A DNA stretch of 64,000 bases from Flavobacterium sp. (GTDB lineage Bacteria > Bacteroidota > Bacteroidia > Flavobacteriales > Flavobacteriaceae): assembly GCA_029946065.1 (NCBI GenBank), contig JAQSDU010000014.1, forward strand, positions 985,623 to 1,049,622, given 5' to 3'. The notes below the pieces were generated by a model that saw nothing but the letters and a program-made list of their open reading frames with translations, was not told the origin of the DNA and made no database searches. Position numbers and translations under genes: made by a program. Positions 63,109 to 64,000 of the stretch are shown piece by piece. The first letter of the stretch is position 1. Each line of letters starts with the position of its first letter.

Positions 63109-64000
63109 ATGAATAAAGAAAACTACAACGTTATCGGAGTGATGTCGGGAACTTCCTTGGACGGCATCGATTTGGCGCATATTATTTTTACAAAAAAAAA
63201 TGAAAAGTGGGAATTTCAAATCCTTGAAAGTGAAACAATTGCTTATACGGAAAGCTGGATTCAAACATTAAAATCGGCTGTTGGATTTTCCAAAAAAGAC
63301 CTCGAAAAGCTTGATATTGATTATACCGCGTTACTTGGAAAAAGCATCAATACTTTTATTGAAAAGCACCAATTGCAAAGCCTCGATGCTGTTTGTTCCC
63401 ATGGTCATACTATTTTGCACCAACCACAAAACGGGATTACGCTCCAGATAGGAAATCTTCCAGAAATTGCAACATTGGTCAATCAAAATGTTGTTTGTAA
63501 TTTTCGTGTTCAGGATGTTGCGATGGGAGGTCAAGGCGCACCATTGGTTCCGATTGGCGATAGGATTTTGTTTTCTAATTATGATTATTGCCTGAATCTC
63601 GGTGGTTTTTCCAATGTGTCTTTCGAGGAACACGGACGGCGCATCGCCTTTGATATTTCGCCGGTAAATACTGTTTTGAATTTTTATGCCAACGGAATGC
63701 AACTCAATTTCGACGACAAAGGTCAGATTGCTGCATCGGGAAAAGTCAATTTGGATTTGTTGAAAGCTTTAAACGCTATTGACTATTATACGCAAAACTA
63801 CCCAAAATCATTAGGGTTTGAGTTTGTTAAAGAGATCATACTGCCGTTGATGGAAAATCATCATATTGCCATTGAAGACAAGATGTACACTTTCGTGGAG
63901 CATATCGCCATGCAAACAGAAGCAGCTTTACCAAAAAAGAACGGCAGCATCTTAATAACAGGTGGCGGTGCCTACAATGATTTTCTGATTGAAAAAATTC
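63109..64000 (+). CDS. anmK: Anhydro-N-acetylmuramic acid kinase, 3' end beyond the window
   Basis: 297 complete codons are visible before the window ends. The N-terminal GVMSGTSLDGIDLA is the AnmK ATP-binding signature. CSHGHTILHQP (substrate region), FRVQDVAMGGQGAPLVP with the catalytic Asp, NLGGFSNVSF and the C-terminal ILITGGGAYNDFL all fit. It hydrolyses and phosphorylates anhMurNAc in peptidoglycan recycling. ATG 63109 is correct: an alternative ATG at 63105 meets a stop after two codons. Divergent from the acyl-CoA dehydrogenase gene. Confidence 0.94.
   Translation, partial: MNKENYNVIGVMSGTSLDGIDLAHIIFTKKNEKWEFQILESETIAYTESWIQTLKSAVGFSKKDLEKLDIDYTALLGKSINTFIEKHQLQSLDAVCSHGHTILHQPQNGITLQIGNLPEIATLVNQNVVCNFRVQDVAMGGQGAPLVPIGDRILFSNYDYCLNLGGFSNVSFEEHGRRIAFDISPVNTVLNFYANGMQLNFDDKGQIAASGKVNLDLLKALNAIDYYTQNYPKSLGFEFVKEIILPLMENHHIAIEDKMYTFVEHIAMQTEAALPKKNGSILITGGGAYNDFLIEKI

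Overview
The window is chromosomal DNA from a member of the Flavobacteriaceae, most like Flavobacterium. The support is internal. It carries type IX secretion/gliding genes (porV, porU, gldJ), four secreted proteins with type A or type B T9SS sorting domains, a SusC/SusD pair, and promoters of the Bacteroidota form TTTG-N19-TAnnTTTG. The DNA is AT-rich, and most genes sit in short, tightly packed operons.

Layout. 1-9.2 kb: two SRPBCC-type proteins (the first cut by the window edge), a UbiA-like membrane protein, glycine decarboxylase gcvP, a group III truncated haemoglobin, a FabH-like ketoacyl synthase with a methyltransferase and a GT2 glycosyltransferase, and an MlaE/MlaF-type ABC pair. 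9.2-16.1 kb (minus strand): mannose-1-phosphate guanylyltransferase, an SprT-like/SDR/M28-peptidase operon, pdhA-pdhC of pyruvate dehydrogenase, and cytidine deaminase. 16.1-24.5 kb: porV and porU face away from gldJ, which is followed by murF.

24.5-38.9 kb is a polysaccharide-utilisation locus. A kinase-less membrane sensor/HTH regulator diverges from susC-susD, a PKD-type surface lipoprotein, a GH30 and a multidomain GH5 with two CBM6-like modules and a T9SS tail, and a small FN3-like lipoprotein. SusC/D and the lipoproteins should bind and import a glucan-type polymer that the GH30 and the T9SS-exported GH5 cut.

38.9-48 kb is an accessory-looking stretch. It holds tRNA-Val(TAC) with a perfect promoter, a partial copy of the tRNA 3' end, two direct copies of a 115-bp repeat, a large T9SS surface protein, a TPR/LuxR-type regulator, and a second T9SS protein with FG-GAP/VCBS repeats. 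48-57 kb: folC-tonB, a flavobacterial-type interspersed hairpin element, glutamate dehydrogenase, a GT4 glycosyltransferase, a 1088-residue T9SS type B protein, and a small orphan gene preceded by a coding relic. 57-64 kb: a compact four-gene cluster (LysE-like exporter, ATP-grasp ligase, NRDE/TANGO2-like protein, DinB-like protein), DoxX and YHS proteins, a Crp/Fnr regulator, an acyl-CoA dehydrogenase, and the start of anmK running off the window.

No CRISPR array, rRNA, insertion sequence or intact phage gene was seen. The least explained items are the ATP-grasp/NRDE/DinB/LysE cluster, the repeat-bounded segment next to tRNA-Val, and the two regulators that join a membrane sensor directly to a LuxR-type HTH without a kinase. 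Function calls rest on reading motifs by eye; no database search was run.
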